From Pseudopithomyces maydicus (lineage: Eukaryota; Ascomycota; Dothideomycetes; Pleosporales; Didymosphaeriaceae), in contig JANTUC010000015.1 of the NCBI GenBank assembly GCA_026873275.1, positions 620,001 to 684,000 on the forward strand: 64,000 nucleotides of DNA. Reading direction: 5' to 3'. The notes below the pieces were generated by a model, which was not told where the DNA came from, made no database searches, and saw only the letters and a list, made by a program, of their open reading frames with translations. Below, in pieces: positions 1 through 11,878 of the stretch (positions are counted from its first letter, which is position 1; every line of letters starts with the position of its first letter). A program made the translations under genes and the position numbers.

Positions 1-604
1 TCGAGCCCAGTGCCTCAGGGGCATGTACAATATCAACATCACGCAGCCCCAGCTCACCACAGCATCTCCGGACCTTCCGGATACTCCGCACATCCATCAC
101 AATATGAGCGTCGACCTAGCTACTTCACAGAAGGGCAGGCGCCAGCCCCAGTACACGCATACGAAAGAGCTCATTCGCAAAACCCGTACTACCCCCCAGC
201 GTCTGCATTTGTCCCCCACGGTGCCTATGGTGCACATGTACCACCACAATCGTATGCGAGCTACACTTTCCAATCGGCACTCGGTGTAGACCAAAGTTCT
301 TTCAACAGGAAGCGCCGAGGCAACCTTCCTAAAGAGGCGACCTCGATCCTGAAGAAGTGGTTTCAAGATCACCGCGAATCTCCTTACCCCACCGAAGAAG
401 AAAAGATCGAGCTATGCCAAAGGTGCAGCCTCACTTTGAACCAGGTACGTTACGGTGGAAAACACATACAAAATTCTGTGAAGACTTTGCGAGAAACATG
501 ATACTAACTCATTACAGGTTTCTAACTGGTTTATCAACGCCCGACGCCGCGCCCCAGGGCGAGAGCAGCGTGACTCCCGTGACACTGCTGAAAGCTCCGG
601 TTGA
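1..604 (+). CDS. TALE/KN-type homeodomain protein, 5' truncated by the window edge
   Basis: The reading frame is open from base 1, so the N-terminus lies outside the window. Exon 1 ends at 444, an intron spans 445-517 (gtacgt donor, attacag acceptor, actaac branch point), and exon 2 runs to a TGA at 602-604. About 100 codons of low-complexity sequence rich in His, Tyr, Pro, Ser and Ala lead into a homeodomain beginning near base 304. The splice joins its recognition helix, which reads VSNWFINARRR. The PYP residues in the loop between helices 1 and 2 mark the three-residue insertion of TALE/KN homeodomains. Such proteins are sequence-specific nuclear DNA-binding regulators, often of development in fungi. 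The C-terminus after the homeodomain is only about 18 residues. Family is certain; the target genes are unknown. Confidence 0.9.
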
Positions 605-3322
605 GCAATACGCTCACGACGATTGGTTATCCCCACTAAATCTACTCTTCGGTCGACAGCTTCCCTTCCGGTTCATCCAACCTATGGATGCCATTCCTTC
701 ATCCTTACGTTCTACTGTTTCATTGATAATTGGTCGATAATTTGTTCGTATCTCTTCCGACCAGGTCGACTTTTCTTGGGCTCGTCCACTATGTTCACGC
801 ATACGGCATTGGACAATTCCGTTCTTGATTGTTTTTAATATTGCTATTCTATTTACACGGCACTGGCACACAGAAAATCTATCGCCAAAGGTCAATACGT
901 TCTCCAATCCCTAACTCGGACCTGTTGGCTGGCCACCTTGGTATAATTTGCATCGCATGGGCTGGCGTTCTTTCTGGATTGAAAAGGTGGACACACAGCC
1001 TTATGAAAAAGGACATAGGTTTAGCTGTATACCACGGGTTTAAGGATATTACTGATTATAGTTATCTGTCTTCGGATGTTTTATTTGTTGGATTTTGTTT
1101 GGAGAAGATTGGCATACCCATGTTTACAGTCGAGCTGGAGAGGTGGATGCTTTGCGATGTAGTCACTCAATCGAACTATGAGATTCTAGCCTATCAATGT
1201 ATAATGATTATCGACAACACCGCACACCTGTTTTTCGCGGCCTGACTGGCACCACCAGGCGACTTGACCAAGCTGTGCTCATCATTGTTGTCTCAACAAC
1301 CACTTCCGGGGCCGGATAGCCACGAGGAAAGGCGTAACAATCGATATTCCATCGCATATTCCATCGCCGAAGTCAGCCGCGTTTCCCAATATCTCGTCAC
1401 GCACATTATGCACACTACCATGTGAAAGGTCGCAACTGATGTTTGAACCTTCCAGGTCGACTGTTGGAACAGTCTAAAAATGCATCGACGGGAGATGGTG
1501 AAACAGTGGCGAATATTGACAGACCCACACACGTAGCGCCATTATGCAAAGTTGCTGCTCAAGCAACACAGTGTATGCTTGACCAGAAGGATTTCAATAG
1601 GTATGGGATCAGCGCCAGGGTAGGCGGGTGGCGCTCTGCCCTGGAGATCATCCGAGTCAAGCGTGGCACGGGGGTCCATGATCGGGCCGCTGCCTTTTTA
1701 CCCGATGTAGCTCGAGTCACTCTCATGGCAGCAAATTGCTAACCTGTCTCGCGCATCACGCGGGTGTGTATCATGTCACATCAATGTTGGTGTTGTCACT
1801 GTTGATCGTTGACCGGTGAACGTTTTCTTGGTGAAGATCAGACGTTTGGTGTTCAATACCATGTCGCCGTGCGAGTCATGATCGTACGATGCCTCAGGAG
1901 TACTGCTCTCATGTTTACGGTGTACGATGGTTATGCTCAATTGCTCTTTGAATTTGCACCTACGGGAATAATAAATATGAAAAATAAAATCATATAGCTA
2001 GAATGCCCGCGCTGACGTATGTTGATTGCTTTTCTCAAAAGGGAAGGCATCCCCGAAAGCCTTTTCCCTGCCAAGATGAGCATGTTCTTGTCAATTCTAC
2101 ACAGCCATCTACTAGAAAGGCTGGAGTGAGTAAGTACATGGCAAATCCACGGGACCCTTTTCGCTGCAAGGCCGTTGTTTCGAAACTCAAGACACGCTAT
2201 TGGCGCCGCCACCTAGCCACTCTCGTAACACGAAACATTGGGTCGACCCAAAGTGAAAGGTGCGCAAGCCACCCATCGCCCGATCTTGCATCCTCGTTTC
2301 CAATATTCCAGATCATGAGGCGTGCATGCTGGGACGCAGCCTGGGGAACCTTGTCCGGCTGGGGGACGGGATCACCACCAGGGTAGCCGTCAGGGTCAGC
2401 CTAGTCGACAACGACCGGAACATGGCATGTTGCGGAGGTGAATTGCTTGACAGGGTTGGCTCAACAGTTTCTACGGAGCGTCAAACACCCGCGGAGCACC
2501 CTCGAGTGGTGTACATGTGTGACGGCGTGCGTCAAGTGTCAAGTCATGATGGGGCGTGCAAGTGTCATTGTTTCAACATCATGACGGGCAAGGTTTGGGG
2601 ATTTCTAATATGCATGTTACAAGGGGAGGAAACTGTTTGATACGGGATTGGGGTGATTCCGTGATGAGGCGTACGCGGGGAAAGTACACTGCGTGGTGAT
2701 GTGTGATGTGACTCTGATGGCCCATCACCGAGAGCCTGCCCCAACAAAGTCGATGTCGCTCCACTCATGGTGGAGCGCGGAGGACACGAGAGGGGTCCGG
2801 GGATACCAAAATCACATGTGAGGTGCGACCTCCTTGGTTTGGATTGCAGACCGCCGGTCTACCTACATACTCCACGTGTCTGAGAAAAGCTTGGGAAAGG
2901 GCGAAGGGATGTCGACCGCTGGAACTGTGTACCATGCTAAAAACGAGGAGACATCCCACCATGATATGCGCAAGCATCCGATTCGAGCAGCGTCCAGCTG
3001 GAACGGCATACGTCGGCAGGATAAGTGGAGACTGTTGGAAGCCAGCAGTGGGCGACAGACGGTTGGTAGGGCTAGAAAAGAACGGTGCTTCAGTGTTTAA
3101 CAGGCCGATGGCGTGCTCCTCTAGAGATTGCTGCACCCATCATGTGAAGAAGAGAAAACTTGTCATTGATAATACTGTATGGGACGTATAATGAAATAAT
3201 GGTATTATCAAACACTACTCTAAGACCAAGCCATATGTGTACGGGTATCATGAAATTAACAGGACGCAGTGTGTGTCTACAATCTCAACACAACCAAAGT
3301 CAATAGTGTATGCCTGGTTCCA
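605..3322. other. Intergenic, no supported gene
   Basis: This 2.7 kb stretch probably holds the 3' UTRs of the two flanking genes, which converge here. Several open frames of 70-140 codons exist, the longest at 829-1245, but none has a recognisable motif or a convincing start context. I see no RNA gene or repeat. Confidence 0.5.
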
Positions 3323-4477
3323 TCAAGACCTTCTCCTGCTCCGCCTCGTATTGCTCAACAGAGCTACGCGTCGTTCTGGGTGGTCCCGTTCCCATTCGGC
3401 CGCCATATCTATGACGGCTTTGCTCCATCCAAACTCTCCCCTAACATCATCGTGCTGAATGCAAGGGCTCATTTGGAAAGGGAGGAGCCATTGGAAAATG
3501 TTGGTTCCCAGAATGCTGCATAGATTCTCCTTGCTGCCAAGATCCCACGGATTGACGAATTGCTGCGTTTGGAATATAACGTATTCGCGTCCATCGTCAT
3601 GCTTGACTTCCCTCAGTACATTCGGTTTCTCCCTGTTCGCTTGGCTCGATGAGTTCCGGCGAGAGCTACGAGAAGTCGGACGGTCTCTCTGGGTAACTCG
3701 CATGGCAATGTTGTGCACACCACCTCTTTGTAACGTTTCAATGGTTGTGTAATTGATGGACTGGTTCCAGAAAGTCATGAAGAACATGCTGGCGGAGAAC
3801 ATCATCAAGATTCCTCCGAGGGGCAAGATAGCAATCCAGATTCCGGGTTGGCTGCTCAATACGCGTTTCCTCTCGGCGAAGAACACGGCGATAGGAACCC
3901 AAGAGAACGTCGTGTATAGTGCAGCGTAGAAGAGTGATTGGATGAAGAATTTGTGGGTGCCTTCGCCGATAATGCCCCCTGCCCATGGGCAAAAATGATC
4001 CATCCGGCGCACACAGCGATTCAACTCACTGCAGTGGTGAGCACGATCGGGCTTCCAGTTGTGACACTTGTCACACCACTGAGGGTTGCCTTCGTAGTCG
4101 GATATGAAGGCGTCGTATTTTTCTATTCCCTTCCAGCTCATATGTTGCTTTTCCATATTCGGGTTTCCTACGGGGGTGAGGCCTGGGTGTATCCATATAG
4201 CTTGCAGCAACCGAAGCCAGGCGAGAAGTAATATCAAAAGAAGGAATACGTATATGGTGATGAGGGCGATTGCAGTACCTCTCCGGGCATGTATACCACG
4301 TGACCGGAATTCGGGTGAAGGGGCAAGGAGATATTCGATGCACAGTGAGTAGATGAAAACGTAAGTGATGAAGCCCACAGCCCCCAATTCGATGACCGGC
4401 AACAGAATAGCTGAGAACTGGCCCATCTTTTGATTCAGATTGCGGCGCTGTGGGTTGGTCTCTACTGAGACAGACAT
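3323..4477 (-). CDS. pfa5: DHHC-type palmitoyltransferase, Pfa5-like
   Basis: Single-exon gene for a protein of about 384 residues. An in-frame ATG lies four codons upstream at 4489; I prefer the one at 4477. Two hydrophobic segments come near residues 20-45 and 70-90, then the cysteine-rich domain (CDKCHNWKPDRAHHC ... RCVRRMDHFCPW), then two more membrane segments: the usual four-span zDHHC layout. Members S-palmitoylate cysteines of membrane proteins at Golgi, vacuole or plasma membrane. The catalytic tetrapeptide reads DHFC rather than DHHC, while the Cys nucleophile and first His are kept. From memory, similar variants occur in the filamentous-fungal Pfa5 group and a DHYC variant in yeast Akr1. 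The tail is arginine/serine-rich. A perfect inverted repeat lies 15 bp upstream of the start. Confidence 0.85.
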   Translation of the reverse strand: MSVSVETNPQRRNLNQKMGQFSAILLPVIELGAVGFITYVFIYSLCIEYLLAPSPEFRSRGIHARRGTAIALITIYVFLLLILLLAWLRLLQAIWIHPGLTPVGNPNMEKQHMSWKGIEKYDAFISDYEGNPQWCDKCHNWKPDRAHHCSELNRCVRRMDHFCPWAGGIIGEGTHKFFIQSLFYAALYTTFSWVPIAVFFAERKRVLSSQPGIWIAILPLGGILMMFSASMFFMTFWNQSINYTTIETLQRGGVHNIAMRVTQRDRPTSRSSRRNSSSQANREKPNVLREVKHDDGREYVIFQTQQFVNPWDLGSKENLCSILGTNIFQWLLPFQMSPCIQHDDVRGEFGWSKAVIDMAAEWERDHPERRVALLSNTRRSRRRS

Positions 4478-4491
4478 GGTGAGCAGCACTG

Positions 4492-4508
4492 GCGACCGCG
4501 GCGGTCGC
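4492..4508. repeat. Perfect 8-bp inverted repeat upstream of the palmitoyltransferase
   Basis: The sequence reads gcgaccgc-g-gcggtcgc: two 8-bp arms around a single base, with CCGCGG at the centre. It lies 15 bp before the ATG at 4477. Inverted CGG half-sites are the kind bound by zinc-cluster dimers, but function is only inferred. Confidence 0.4.
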
Positions 4509-7378
4509 TATGAATACGTAGTGGTCAGCACGGCGGGCAAGTTGGCCTTGCGTGAGCTTTCGTATCTCTGTATAGGAGCGTAATGTGGTGGTGGTGGTGT
4601 GGACAGCAGGCTGTGGCTGACTGCGCGCGCAGGCTCCCAGGGGCAATGTTGATAGCAAAAACAAGCGCTCATGCAGATGGGATAGGTTCAGAAGGCATCG
4701 CCACGCTGGGGAAAGGGCTATAGAAGGGCTCTAGAAGGGCGCAAAAGATGAATGCCGGCGGATGGCGCCGAGGCGACGCTGTAGATGGGTATCGATGGTG
4801 GTTGTCGCAGACGGACGAGGTGCTGCAGTGTTGGAGGCGGATCGTGCCAACCCAGCTCGCTCGTGTTCGGACGGAACTTGGCGACACGGAGCCAGCGGGT
4901 GATGTCATTGGCCATTCCGACATCCACGTCCGCTACGTGCAACTCAACACCACGATTTGAAAATAGGGTGCAGTGGAATTTGCGTCCCGGGCATGCCTCG
5001 TTCACGGGTTGCCGCGTGCCAGCTTTTGGCGATGCGGGGCACGCATGCACGGTCAGATTGCGCTTTCCTCCTACTGTAGACTACTATCGTATGCCCCTGC
5101 CCCACTTCACCGCTTTCTTCATCCCAACTCCACGTACAGCGCATCCATCCATGGATCCTGGTCTCTCACATTGACCGTGCCGCAGCGGCAACTCCGACCC
5201 GCCCTGGCTGATCGCTTCAATCCATCTGGCCTTCTCTGCAATCCGCCCGCAGTGCAAGCTCACGAGTCATGACTTGCATGTCGTCTCGTCAGACCACAGA
5301 GGAGCTCTGCACTCAGCCTTCCCAACTCTTTCACTTTTCATCTTCTGCTTCCAAACCTTCTAGACTTCTCTGAATCACAGTGCACCACATCTACCGTCTC
5401 TTGCCTCGGCCCATACGTCTTTCCAACTCAATCAGACAGACCCATGGCCGCCCCAGAACTGTTCACCGGTCTCCACAGCCTTGCATTACGATGGCTGTTT
5501 TTAGCTCCGGCCTGAGACCCGGCCTGCTGTACATTCTATCTTGGCCTTCTAGGGCGGCGGCTGAACCCAGACTGTCCACTCACGTTCTTTGGCCCGCCAG
5601 ATGGCCATGCAAAGTATACTCATCGACACGCTACCCGCCGCACTGAGGCATGAGGGGTAATGGGAAAGCATGCTTCTCTTCAAATCTACTTCTTCTGTTT
5701 ACAATTGGGCTGAATGACAAGCTGCTGCGCCCAGCGGTGGTCACTCCGCCATTGAGGAAATCTCCCTTGCCCAATACACCGGTACGTTGTTGGGTTAGCA
5801 TGAGCCTTACAACTTTTTCAGCCTCGCTCAGTAGTCACGTCTGCCTAGGGTAGTCTCTCACCGCTGATATCCTCGGCTATTCACACCCCAGTAAGCTTTT
5901 TTAGCTGTGTCTCGAATTAGGGAACCCACTCGCCAAACAGTTCCGCAGTCAAGTCCCATCGCCTCAGCTCTTCGTCTCGCGCAGTACAAGCAAGAACATG
6001 CTTCTCGCATTGTATGGCCCCATACATGCACGGAATGTTCGACCATACATGAGCGAGAGCCACAAATAATGGGGTGGCAGATGGCCGAAGTGTCTGTGGC
6101 GCACACCTAGGAGAATTACACACCCGGACCCATGATTACCAGGCCTTCTTCAGCACCAAAATCGTTCACGGCCCTTTGTAATTGTCCTTTGAGACCTCCG
6201 AATCGACCCCCTCGGCTCATGCCTGACGCTGCGACCTTGAGTTCTGCTCCAATTAGCAACCCATGCAGGTGAAGTTTAGTAAGGCTCTCCATCTCCTACT
6301 CCTATACGGTTCGACATGTCTTATTTTGTCAGTCCATCATCACTATCTTGTTTTTATTACACATTCTATGCTCACGGAGCCGATCCGTCGTACGAGTTGA
6401 TCAAATTCCATCGTCTGGCCCCCATGTATGTGCACTGTAACCGACCTTGTCTCGCTTTTTCTATTCGTTATTGTCGCGGTCGTTTTTAAGACCTTGGGAG
6501 ATAGTGCGCGGTTTTGTTCGATCGGGGAGTGCATCAGCAACATCCATGCGCGTGAGACGGCATGTAACCGTTTCACTAGATGCATCCCGAGGACCAGGCT
6601 GCACAACGACACTAGGATTCGACCCAAGGTTTCCCATTCTGGACCGTATCTCGACCTACTCTTGGACCATTTCGCCCGTACAAATTACAATCTTTGGAGT
6701 TTGTTGTCTCACGTAATGGGTACAAGAATCCGTCAAACCTTGCCTTACGCGCGGCCCGCCGACGTTTTTGGATTGTACTCACTTCATCTCGGATGTGAAC
6801 AAGGCAAAAAATAGGCAACGCCCAGCTTCTAGAGTGTTTGGGCCCACACGCGACTCTCCAACCACCAACCGTACCGGCGCGCTTGCTCTCGCTGTCGCCT
6901 TGCTGCCCACGTTGTACCGTTGCCGTCACGAGCATGTACCCATTCTGCCTATCATCCCCGCGACATGGGCGCCGGTTCAGCACTGCATTTGCCTCCACAC
7001 CCCCTCATTAGTCACGCCCAAGGGCTGCGCTTGGTTTACCTTTCCTCTTCGCCAATACCAGTTAATACGATCCAACATTCCCCACGGCCTATGCTCTCGG
7101 AAGTCTGCCCCTACCCACTGAAGCCAACCAGGCCCGCGTCCATAACGCTGGGATTTCAAATCAGACTCGGACATGGCTACCACTTGTGGTCTACACACTG
7201 ACCCCCATCATTTGTTCACATCCATGCTGCGCTATGATCACAAACCATGGCCTGGATGCCTTCTCATGGCTCCGAAGCGTCATAGCCCTCCGCTTAGTGA
7301 GTGGCTCATGCTATCTGCCTTGCAAAGGAATATGAGGGACCTCGGTGGGTTGATGGAGGGATGCCCCGTGTATAGCAG
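4509..7378. other. Intergenic, no supported gene
   Basis: This 2.9 kb region lies between two divergently transcribed genes. All open frames are shorter than about 130 codons, overlap one another on both strands, and lack motifs or good start contexts. Parts are pyrimidine-rich, as in fungal promoters and 5' leaders. Confidence 0.5.
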
Positions 7379-7386
7379 ATATAAAG
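7379..7386 (+). promoter_or_regulatory. Probable TATA box
   Basis: The bases atataaag lie about 120 bp before the first ATG of the next gene and are followed by a pyrimidine-rich stretch suitable for transcription start. Assignment is by sequence only. Confidence 0.4.
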
Positions 7387-7505
7387 CCATGTCTCCGTCG
7401 ATGATCCATAGGCCACCAGCACCGTTCAGTGCTTCTCAGTAACTACTATACCTCCTACATCTGTTATCTCAGGCTTTTCATTCCTTGTACCTTGCTTCCT
7501 CAAGC

Positions 7506-7907
7506 ATGCATACCCTTTCTACTCTGCGTTTCTCTTTCCGATCCCACCATTTGCCCATGGACAACATGGGAATCCTCCACAATCCACAGCAACACGCTGC
7601 TCATACAAGCACGACTTGTGCCGTCAAAACGCTGGGCAATCTAGAGTGTGAGATTGAGCATGAGATTGAGCATGATTTGATTCATCCATCGACCGTGTCG
7701 ACTCTGAGTGTCTTGGAGAACACCCAACCACGAACCGAAGCCTACAGCAACACTGTTCAAGGGATATTATCTTATGGCCCTCCGACTAACTACGTATGGT
7801 ATTGTTGCAACTGTGGCGATGGCCCACATTCGTTCAACCTTACTACAGGCTGTACAGAATGTAGTCATAAGAGGGATAATGGGTGCAAGGTTACGACAGC
7901 CAAATAA
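7506..7907 (+). CDS. Small zinc-ribbon-like cysteine protein with WYCCNC motif (copy 1)
   Basis: I do not recognise an established family name. The first ATG after the TATA box is at 7506 (133 codons); a second, in a better context (gcccATGg), is at 7557 (116 codons). The N-terminal half is unstructured and carries a short Glu-Ile-Glu-His repeat (cgagattgagcat repeated). The C-terminal 40 residues read YVWYCCNCGDGP, then C-x2-C and a final Cys. The spacing W-x-C-x2-C-x12-C-x2-C resembles RanBP2-type zinc fingers but the gap is longer and the usual Asn is absent, so zinc binding is inferred. No signal peptide is evident, so it is probably intracellular. A protein with the same motif is encoded 2 kb downstream on the same strand. 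Confidence 0.65.
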   Translation: MHTLSTLRFSFRSHHLPMDNMGILHNPQQHAAHTSTTCAVKTLGNLECEIEHEIEHDLIHPSTVSTLSVLENTQPRTEAYSNTVQGILSYGPPTNYVWYCCNCGDGPHSFNLTTGCTECSHKRDNGCKVTTAK

Positions 7908-9698
7908 AAGTATGAAAACCCCCATCAGTATAGTTTAGTTGTCTAATGTAAATATAGATCATCTTGCAAGATGAGATGCAGGGTATACTCAGCACATCTT
8001 CATGGGCTCTATAGCTTTTACTGAGCTCCTTTCCCAACACTTCCGACTCGTCTACAATACGTTTTTTCTTTTGGCTCATATCTACTCAATCGCTCTGATT
8101 TACTGTTATTTCGGGTTTGGCTTTCTATCAGCAATGTTCACGATTATCACGTTCACTTTTTTATTTACATAGGTTTGCCGACTCGGTGTTGCTCGCCAGT
8201 TTTGATCAACGGACCTGAAAGGTACTTTGTTGTCGGTAAAGCCTTGTTTGTGTTTCGATAGATTTTTTCTAAGGGTTTTGTGGCCGCCTCTTCGTTGAGG
8301 AAGGGAAAGTATACAAGTAGCTACTATTAGAGTTAGTTTTATTCAATTTTTTTATGATGACCTTGCTGCTTCATCATTTGCCTTGTTTTTCTGTGCACGC
8401 TAGGAGGGGTCGACAGGGCCTGGGCAACATAAGGTTTAGGTACCTTGTCTAACACGTGGGGGCCAGCCGGTCGGATCGTCCAGATACGCAATATTTCAGG
8501 GTTGCATCGCGGCAAATCACATGAAATGCAGGTACAATGCAGCCTGAATCTCAAATGATTATCATTAAACGTGTTTGTCGATGTTGTACGTGTAGTTTCA
8601 GTTGCTACTATCAAGCTTAGTGAGGCTTCATGCCTCAGTCGAACTGATCACAGAACAATCCAGCACTCTCACCGCTCTAGTAGTTTAAGCAGCTAAAACA
8701 CGTAGCAAGAGTCCTTCGAGTGGCGACTTTCACCTATACCCTGCGCCTGTGTGCCTGGTTAGCCTTGCGTCTAAGGTGAAAGAGCGCCTAAGGTGAAGGA
8801 GCGCCTCAGGTGAAGAGCGCCTCAGTCATGTCGCCTGAGGCTGCAGAGCCACAGCCACAATCAAGCCGAGCGTATTTCAGAGCAAAACGCACCGCTATTA
8901 TTTCGCTCTGCTTTTGCCGAAACTTAGCTCGTCCTGCTGTTAAAAGAAGCTGGTTTTCATCAGAGTTTCAACACTTTGCTATCGGACTTGTCGCTAACCC
9001 TCTGCAGCCAATCAGACATTGAGCAGTGCCCTTCCGCCGCCACTATCCCGACCGCTACTCTTTTCAACGGTATTTTTGTGTTACATGGCCCGTTTGCTGT
9101 GGCACGCATACGCGTGCCCTACGGGTAGGGCCTCGTTCAGAGGGCCACGGGGCGACATCCTGGCTCGGAGGACGTTCACATTTGCCTCACGCTTGCCTGC
9201 CGATACGGTGCCCTTCCTCCGTTCTGTTGCCCTCTGGATAGTATATCAGTGGTCTTCGACCATTGAGAAATCCAAATTCATCACGCCGAGTATTTCAAGT
9301 GTCCCGGTATACTTCTGCAAGATACTTCTCCATACGATACCAGCTTGACATACGATTAAGATTGGGATTTCACTGTCTATTTACACCGCCATATTGCGAC
9401 CAAGAGGATATATCGACCTGTCGATCAGATACTGTCTGATACATTTTCCAAGAGTGTGCTTGCACGGCGCGGTACTCAGCACTTTGCAGATAGTGAGTCT
9501 GACCGTAGTTGTAGCGCTGTCGACCTTCTCTTACTATTTTCAAGGGCATTATACCCTCTCCCTCGTTACAGCATTGGTCTATAGGCCTAGCTGCACTGCT
9601 CCGAAGATATTTTCAGAGACGCGGCCTTGCTGGGCCACCCTTCTCTTCCAGACCCGGAACCCACTACGGATACTTGGACTACTACCTGTATCGATAAG
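7908..9698. other. Intergenic between the two WYCCNC genes
   Basis: No further coding region with support. Open frames near 8810-9350 and 9394-9756 lack motifs, and the latter overlaps the next gene in another frame. A short tandem repeat is listed separately. Confidence 0.45.
8771..8820. repeat. Three tandem copies of a 17-bp unit
   Basis: The unit ctaaggtgaaagagcgc is repeated at 8771-8787, 8788-8804 and 8805-8820; the last copy is one base shorter and carries a t-to-c change. It lies upstream of the second WYCCNC gene. Function is unknown. Confidence 0.75.
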
Positions 9699-9899
9699 AT
9701 GCCTGCTTCCACTTCATCAAGAGGCCCGTATCGCGCTCGAGGTCCCAGTCAAGTAGGCAAGAAGGTGGTCGAGTACCACTGGTATTGCTGCAATTGCACG
9801 TTCGGACCGTGGGATGCGGCAGTACACATTTCCTGTCAGAAATGCAACAACCATCACAGGGGAAACTGCTGCCGAGTAGAACAAGTGGTCAGAGGTTAG
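9699..9899 (+). CDS. Small zinc-ribbon-like cysteine protein with WYCCNC motif (copy 2)
   Basis: The frame from the ATG at 9699 gives 66 residues ending at a TAG at 9897-9899. After a basic, serine-rich start comes YHWYCCNCTFGP followed by C-x2-C and a CC pair, the same W-x-C-x2-C-x12-C-x2-C pattern as the gene at 7506. No signal peptide is visible. The 3' end is uncertain: gttagt at 9895 is a usable splice donor with an acceptor at 9994, which would replace the last codons and extend the protein by about 60 residues of no clear character. Similarity to its neighbour in motif but not in the N-terminus suggests an old duplication or a fast-evolving small family. Confidence 0.55.
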   Translation: MPASTSSRGPYRARGPSQVGKKVVEYHWYCCNCTFGPWDAAVHISCQKCNNHHRGNCCRVEQVVRG

Positions 9900-11786
9900 T
9901 CGTTGCAGTGTGCTTGATGGCGTTTTAGATTTGGGTTGCGATTGATTTGGCAAGTACTTCTAGCACGATTGAAGTCTCCAACTAACATGGGCAGATATTG
10001 ATGACAGCATAGACTGTCGCGCCTCCAGTGTTGACGCTGGGGTTCCACGATGTTTCGGTTCACACGCATTATACCTTTCCATTCTCTCATGCTGGCATGC
10101 CTTAGCAATATGTTTTTTCTTTTTCTTGCTGCATCATGATAGAGCGGATGTCCTTCAAGAATAGGGAGTGTCGTGTGTAATTTCATATGTCGGGTGTTGG
10201 GGCGGCATTGCATGGTTTGCATATAAGCATCCTGGGGGTCCTGCATCTATCCTACCACGCCAAATACATGTTGTTCAACCACGTATGATGTCCTTTGGTC
10301 CGTCGCTGTTTCACTGCGCTTGGAATTGAGTTCACACCGGGCGCTCTGACAACGGCTGATATCAGCTTGATCAATGCGCCGAGCTCCTTTGGTGTCCTGA
10401 CGCGCCGACGCGGGTTCCTGCCGACCAGTGCGCCTGGCCGTCGCGCGCAGTGCGCACTCTCGTCTCGGCGTCCTCGTCCTCCTCATGCTCAACCGCTACG
10501 AAAGAGGATCGGACTGGTCGCACATGGCCCACGCGGTGGGACATGCACCGGCCCAGAAGGCGGTTTGGGCTCCTCTAATCAGCATCGCAGGCAACGAGCC
10601 AGCCAGCCCTTGTCCTCCGAGGCTTCCCGCGGCCTGGCAGGGCATATCCATACCAACCACGAGGCGAACAAGGCAACGGGAATACCGTTTCATCGTCCAA
10701 TATTGGGGGACACACCTACCAAAAGCAGCCGTCGGAACAAATGGGAATGCTAGGTGGCTTGCGTAGCAGGAGGATGGCGGCCAGGGCAGCCGCCGGCGAC
10801 GTCGCACAAGATTACCGTCTGCATACACCCCAAATCCTGCACCGTCCTCGTAAAGACAAAATTTAAATTTCCCGCCGGAAGCAGGACGATGGCATCGAGC
10901 TTCGGGGTGCGCCGCGGCGCGATGAAGGACCTGGCGCGTAGTGGTCAGCTCTTGCGCCCGTGTCCAATGACTGTCCGCACCGGATGCGTCCTACTGTGCT
11001 GCCTGCGAGCTTGCAAACTTTACCGCACCGTGAGTCACGTACCATCGTTCTCAGCTCTACGCCTTGCTACCCAACGTCCGACCGACGTTGCCCGACCGCG
11101 GGTGAGAGGTAATGGGGGAGTGGGGATGGGGCGTGGGGTGTTGTTGAGTTAGGCTCAGCTTGCCGGAGTCGCCGCACGCAGGGCGACGGCGTGCGTGCAG
11201 CCAGCCCTGCAGGGCGTGTGGAGCCTTGCATTCGGTGGTCACCCAACTTGCATCAGGGCGTGAGGGATGCAGGTAAAGGGGTAGTGGCCCGGGTGGGTGC
11301 TGCCTGCTGGGAACATCAGCCTTCCGAGCGCCAGGTGTGCGGGCTTAGGGGAGGTGATGCAGGATGCAGAAACCATGTTGGAAACCTTGTTTGATCCTAG
11401 CATTTCTCTTTTCCTTGCTGCATTGGCAATGTGCGCAGCATGGTTGGATCGCGTATTGCTTGCGTTGGTATTTTGTTCTACTCATCTGAATGTTGTTCGA
11501 CGGTGGGCAAACAGCCCGTCTCACGGCTCAAACGACATGAGTACAGCAGCCCTGCATCTCTAGTTCCTGCACACACTGTAATTACTTACTTTGAATTGTT
11601 TCATATTTCTCGCCACGGTCCAGATGGTTTTCTGAGGTCCGTCAAAGGTCACGTGAACAATGAAAGCCCGGGCGTATTGTGTCCAACAAAGACCACGAAC
11701 TGTCTCGTGGGTCAATGTTGAAAGACAATTGAGCTTTAATAAAGAAACGTGACTTATTGTACGAGCCGTCGATCAACATACGTATG
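9900..11786. other. Intergenic, no supported gene
   Basis: A GC-rich part (about 10370-11350) contains overlapping open frames on both strands of up to 150 codons, as expected from base composition. None has a recognisable domain. I see no RNA gene. Confidence 0.4.
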
Positions 11787-11795
11787 TATATAAAA
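11787..11795 (+). promoter_or_regulatory. TATA box of the secreted protein gene
   Basis: The bases tatataaaa lie 84 bp before the ATG at 11879, a usual distance for a short fungal leader. Confidence 0.55.
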
Positions 11796-11878
11796 TGCCT
11801 AGGTGCCCAGGTGAGGGCCTTCTCAGGTGACGATACTTGTGCACTCCACTGTTCTCAGCCATTTTCAAGACACTCGAC

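Noticed and set aside
829..1245. A 138-codon frame downstream of the homeodomain gene
   Set aside because: No motif, weak start and hydrophobic/aromatic composition typical of AT-rich noncoding DNA.
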